Assembly (NCBI GenBank): GCA_031276415.1 | Contig: JAISNF010000317.1 | Coordinates: 1-7,649, forward strand | Direction: 5' to 3' | From: Planctomycetaceae bacterium | GTDB taxonomy: Bacteria; Planctomycetota; Planctomycetia; Pirellulales; Thermoguttaceae | DNA: 7,649 bases | Shown here: piece after piece, positions 5,511 to 7,649 of the stretch | Position numbering within the stretch: the stretch's first letter is position 1 | Layout: each line of letters begins with the position of its first letter | Program-made: the position numbers and the translations under genes | The notes under the pieces: generated by a model | Databases searched by the model: none | What the model was told of the DNA's origin: nothing | The model's input: the letters and a program-made list of their open reading frames with translations, nothing else

Positions 5511-5598
5511 GCTTGGTCAATTAACTTTTTGGCGTGTGAAGTTTTTTTATTTTTATTTTGATTGGTTTTGTTTTCAATTTTCACCGAACTATCTATTT

Positions 5599-6891
5599 AT
5601 GCAGGACATTATTCAAGAATTAACGTGGCGTGGTCTGATTTACCAAACGACTGATGATGCTCATCTTGCGGCGTGGCTGCTGGAAAAACCGCGAACAATT
5701 TATGCGGGTTTTGATCCGACTGCGGACAGTTTGCATGTCGGACATCTTGTTGCGCTTATGAATTTGCGGCGTTTCCAGAAATTCGGGCATCGTCCTATTG
5801 CTTTGGCTGGCGGTGCCACAGGAACAATCGGCGATCCGAGCGGAAAAAGTGAAGAGCGAAAACTTATCACCAAAGAACAAGTTGAATTTAATATCAAATG
5901 CATCGAACGCCAAATTCGTAAATTTTTGCGTTTTGATCATTCGCCAACCGGCGCATTGTTGGTTAATAACGCCGATTGGTTTTCCCAATTTTCTTACATT
6001 GATTTTCTTCGCGATGTCGGAAAACATTTTCCCGTCAACATCATGCTGGCAAAAGATTCCGTCAAAATGCGTCTTGCAAATTCGGAATCCGGTTTGAGTT
6101 TTACGGAATTTAGTTATATGCTGATGCAAAGTTATGATTTTGTGCATCTTTACAAAACATACAACTGTGAAATGCAAATTGGCGGCAGTGATCAGTGGGG
6201 TAATATTACGTTGGGTTGTGAATTTGGGCGGCGAATCGGAGTTCTTCCGAAAAACGGGCAATTACATGGTTTGACGAGTCCGCTTTTGACAAAGAGTGAC
6301 GGCGGGAAAATGGGAAAAACCGAATCTGGAACTTTGTGGCTTGACGCCGCTAAAACATCGCCGTATCAATTTTATCAATATTGGATCAATCTTGACGATT
6401 CCGATGTGGAACGAACTCTCAAAATATTTACCGATCTGACTCAGCCGGAAATTGAGACGGTTTTAGCAACTCATAAAACCAATCCTGAAAAACGAACCGC
6501 TCAAAAACTTGTTGCCGATGAATTGACGCAATTAGTTCATGGTGAATCGGGTTTGGCGGTTGCGCAAAAGGCAACGGAAATCTTTTTCGGCGGTGAAATT
6601 TCCGAATTGGATGACGCTCAATTGTGTTCTATTTTTGCGGATGTTCCAAGTAAAGAATTACCGCGTTATCGGATTAACAACGGTTTGACAATAACCGATG
6701 CTCTTGTCGAATCGGGGCTTTCCGCTTCGAAAAGCGAGGCACGCCGGACAATTCAGCAAGGCGGAGCCTATATCAATAACCGGCAAATCAAAGAAACGGA
6801 AACGATTATCGGAGCAGAATCGCTTGTCGGCGAAAGTATTATGGTGATTCGCACCGGAAAGAAAAAATATGCTCTTTTACGTTTTAAATAA
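5599..6891 (+). CDS. tyrS: Tyrosyl-tRNA synthetase (TyrRS)
   Basis: Charges tRNA(Tyr) with tyrosine in the cytoplasm. The 430 residues match the bacterial class Ic enzyme in full. Visible features are YAGFDPTADSLHVGH at 35-49 with the HVGH form of the HIGH motif, GGATGTIGDPSGKSEER at 71-87, FSYMLMQSYDF at 171-181 and QIGGSDQWGNI at 193-203 in the tyrosine pocket, and KMGKT at 237-241 as the KMSKS loop. A C-terminal S4-type RNA-binding domain spans about 358-425 (LTITDALVESGLSASKSEAR). The ATG at 5599 was chosen over an in-frame ATG at 5509 because the intervening 30 residues (MLGQLTFWRVKFFYF...) are Phe/Tyr-rich, unlike any TyrRS N-terminus, and overlap the putative -10. No Shine-Dalgarno precedes 5599. 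The leader shows no T-box-like structure. The gene diverges from rplY and is followed after 92 bp by the acyltransferase gene. Confidence 0.97.
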   Translation: MQDIIQELTWRGLIYQTTDDAHLAAWLLEKPRTIYAGFDPTADSLHVGHLVALMNLRRFQKFGHRPIALAGGATGTIGDPSGKSEERKLITKEQVEFNIKCIERQIRKFLRFDHSPTGALLVNNADWFSQFSYIDFLRDVGKHFPVNIMLAKDSVKMRLANSESGLSFTEFSYMLMQSYDFVHLYKTYNCEMQIGGSDQWGNITLGCEFGRRIGVLPKNGQLHGLTSPLLTKSDGGKMGKTESGTLWLDAAKTSPYQFYQYWINLDDSDVERTLKIFTDLTQPEIETVLATHKTNPEKRTAQKLVADELTQLVHGESGLAVAQKATEIFFGGEISELDDAQLCSIFADVPSKELPRYRINNGLTITDALVESGLSASKSEARRTIQQGGAYINNRQIKETETIIGAESLVGESIMVIRTGKKKYALLRFK

Positions 6892-6905
6892 TTTTTTAAA
6901 AAATT
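6890..6905. repeat. 16-bp A/T palindrome at the tyrS stop codon
   Basis: AATTTTTTAAAAAATT is a perfect palindrome that starts in the tyrS stop codon and abuts the 9-bp repeat array. With no loop and no G/C pairs it is unlikely to be a strong terminator. Together with the following repeats it forms the only candidate 3'-end structure for tyrS. Confidence 0.5.
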
Positions 6906-6906
6906 C

Positions 6907-6942
6907 CTCCGTGTTCTCCATGTTCTCTGTGTTCTCTGTGGT
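6907..6942 (-). repeat. ACCACAGAG-type 9-bp tandem repeat, right copy (inverted)
   Basis: Read on the minus strand there are four units: ACCACAGAG (6942-6934), AACACAGAG (6933-6925), AACATGGAG (6924-6916) and AACACGGAG (6915-6907). They are preceded on that strand by TTTTTATTA. The array is in opposite orientation to the copy at 5140-5166. It fills most of the 92-bp space between tyrS and the acyltransferase gene. Confidence 0.85.
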
Positions 6943-6983
6943 TAATAAAAATAAATTAGTGGAATTATTGTATTGATTTTAAC

Positions 6984-7649
6984 ATGAAGATTACAAGTCC
7001 GATATTTTGGAAAGCGACGGGTCTTTTGGCGACGATGTTTATTCGCAATTGGATGAGGCTGATTGATTTCAAGGCGGCGTTTTATGATCCTGAACTTGAT
7101 CCGGCGTTTCAGAATAAACAGCAGAGTTTTATTTTACTTTTCTGGCACGAATATATTTTGAGTCCGTTATTTATACGTCGGCACAGCAATGTGACGATGA
7201 TGTTGAGTCAGCATAATGACGCTGAAATTGTGGGGCAAATTGCGAAATTATCTGGAATGCGTTGTATTCGTGGTTCTTCTTTTCGTGGAGGAGCGGCGGC
7301 GGTTAAACAGTTTTTGGAAATGCCGATGCCGTTGCAAAACATTATTGCGATAACTCCTGACGGACCTCGTGGACCTCGGCGCAAGTTAGCGGTGGGACCT
7401 ATTTTTCTTGCGTCAAAACTTCAGATACCTATTGTGCTTGCCGGAATTGGTTATGATCGACCTTGGCGTATACAGAGTTGGGACAGATTTGCGATTCCGC
7501 GTCCTTTTTCGCGTGGGCGGTTTATTCTTTCATCTCGATTTCCGGTACCTGCCAATCTGGATAAAAACGGTTTGGAATTATTTCGCCAAAAGTTTGAAAC
7601 ACAATTGAATCTCATAACAGAAGAAGCCGAAAATTGGGCAACTTCCGGC
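6984..7649 (+). CDS. DUF374-type lysophospholipid acyltransferase-like protein, N-terminal part (runs off right edge)
   Basis: The reading frame is open from the ATG at 6984 to the window end, giving 222 residues. It begins MKITSPIFWKATGLLATMFI, a hydrophobic, probably membrane-associated N-terminus. The motifs match the DUF374 branch of the LPLAT-like family: LLFWHEYIL at 51-59, MLSQHNDAEIVGQIAKLSG at 73-91, RGSSFRGGAAAV at 96-107, the strong TPDGPRGPRRK at 124-134, PIVLAGIGYDRPWRIQSWDRF at 149-169 and PFSRGRF at 174-180. Members are thought to act on envelope lipids, possibly lipid A-type precursors, but the substrate is not known from this sequence. An in-frame TAG at 6957 and no alternative start fix the N-terminus. 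No clear Shine-Dalgarno precedes it. Typical length is about 210-240 residues, so little is missing. It may share a transcript with tyrS, although the repeat array lies between them. Confidence 0.88.
   Translation, partial: MKITSPIFWKATGLLATMFIRNWMRLIDFKAAFYDPELDPAFQNKQQSFILLFWHEYILSPLFIRRHSNVTMMLSQHNDAEIVGQIAKLSGMRCIRGSSFRGGAAAVKQFLEMPMPLQNIIAITPDGPRGPRRKLAVGPIFLASKLQIPIVLAGIGYDRPWRIQSWDRFAIPRPFSRGRFILSSRFPVPANLDKNGLELFRQKFETQLNLITEEAENWATSG

Larger units (their letters stand above)
4932..5598. other. 667-bp divergent intergenic region between rplY and tyrS
   Basis: No credible gene is present. From left to right it holds the rplY leader and AT-rich DNA (4932-5139), a run of 9-bp repeats (5140-5166), a foldback element with long terminal inverted repeats (5189-5479), and the tyrS promoter and leader (5480-5598). 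I looked for an rplY promoter on the minus strand. TTG-rich -35-like hexamers occur around 4981-5030, but none pairs with a good -10, so I do not call one. In many relatives I would expect prs upstream of rplY; it is not here. Confidence 0.7.

Noticed and set aside
5509..5598. Longer tyrS reading frame starting at the ATG at 5509
   Set aside because: The added 30 residues are Phe/Tyr-rich, do not resemble a TyrRS N-terminus, and overlap the likely -10 sequence.
5620..6261. A 213-codon open frame on the minus strand opposite tyrS
   Set aside because: It is antisense to well-conserved TyrRS motifs and its translation shows no domain.

Overview
The window is 7.65 kb of moderately AT-rich bacterial chromosome, and most of it is core housekeeping genes. 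The best taxonomic guess is Planctomycetota. That rests on remembered family features: bL9 with a basic N-terminal extension before the GGVQLLL motif, a GGQKG version of the usual GGHNG motif in peptidyl-tRNA hydrolase, and a bL25-Pth-bS6-SSB-bL9 gene order without rpsR beside ssb. It is an inference without any database comparison.

Layout. The minus strand carries, in transcription order from the right: rplY (bL25/CTC), pth, rpsF (bS6), ssb, rplI (bL9), an Rpn-family PD-(D/E)XK nuclease-like gene, and the first 63 codons of hemA (glutamyl-tRNA reductase), which runs off the left edge. rplY and pth overlap by 4 bp (ATGA), and pth to rpsF is only 37 bp, so rplY to rplI looks like one translation/replication operon. 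The plus strand carries tyrS and the start of a DUF374-type lysophospholipid acyltransferase-like gene, which runs off the right edge. tyrS and rplY diverge from a 667-bp gap.

The gap between rplY and tyrS is the least ordinary part. It holds a run of 9-bp ACCACAGAG-type repeats, then a 291-bp foldback element with 46-bp terminal inverted repeats (42 of 46 positions identical) and three internal hairpins. A perfect TATAAT lies just outside the element's right end, upstream of tyrS. A second array of the 9-bp repeat lies directly after tyrS in the opposite orientation, so tyrS and the foldback element sit between inverted repeat arrays. Both repeat types begin with the same TTTTATT(T)AACC sequence.

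Two other regions stand out. The rplI to rpn intergenic stretch has five AACGGTT motifs, two of them within a 15-bp inverted repeat. The rpn gene carries thirteen in-frame 12-bp units coding a G-x-x-x repeat, including two pairs of identical adjacent units. I found no RNA genes, no CRISPR array, no complete insertion sequence and no clear new defence or biosynthetic system. The strongest candidates for something undescribed are the non-coding repeats.
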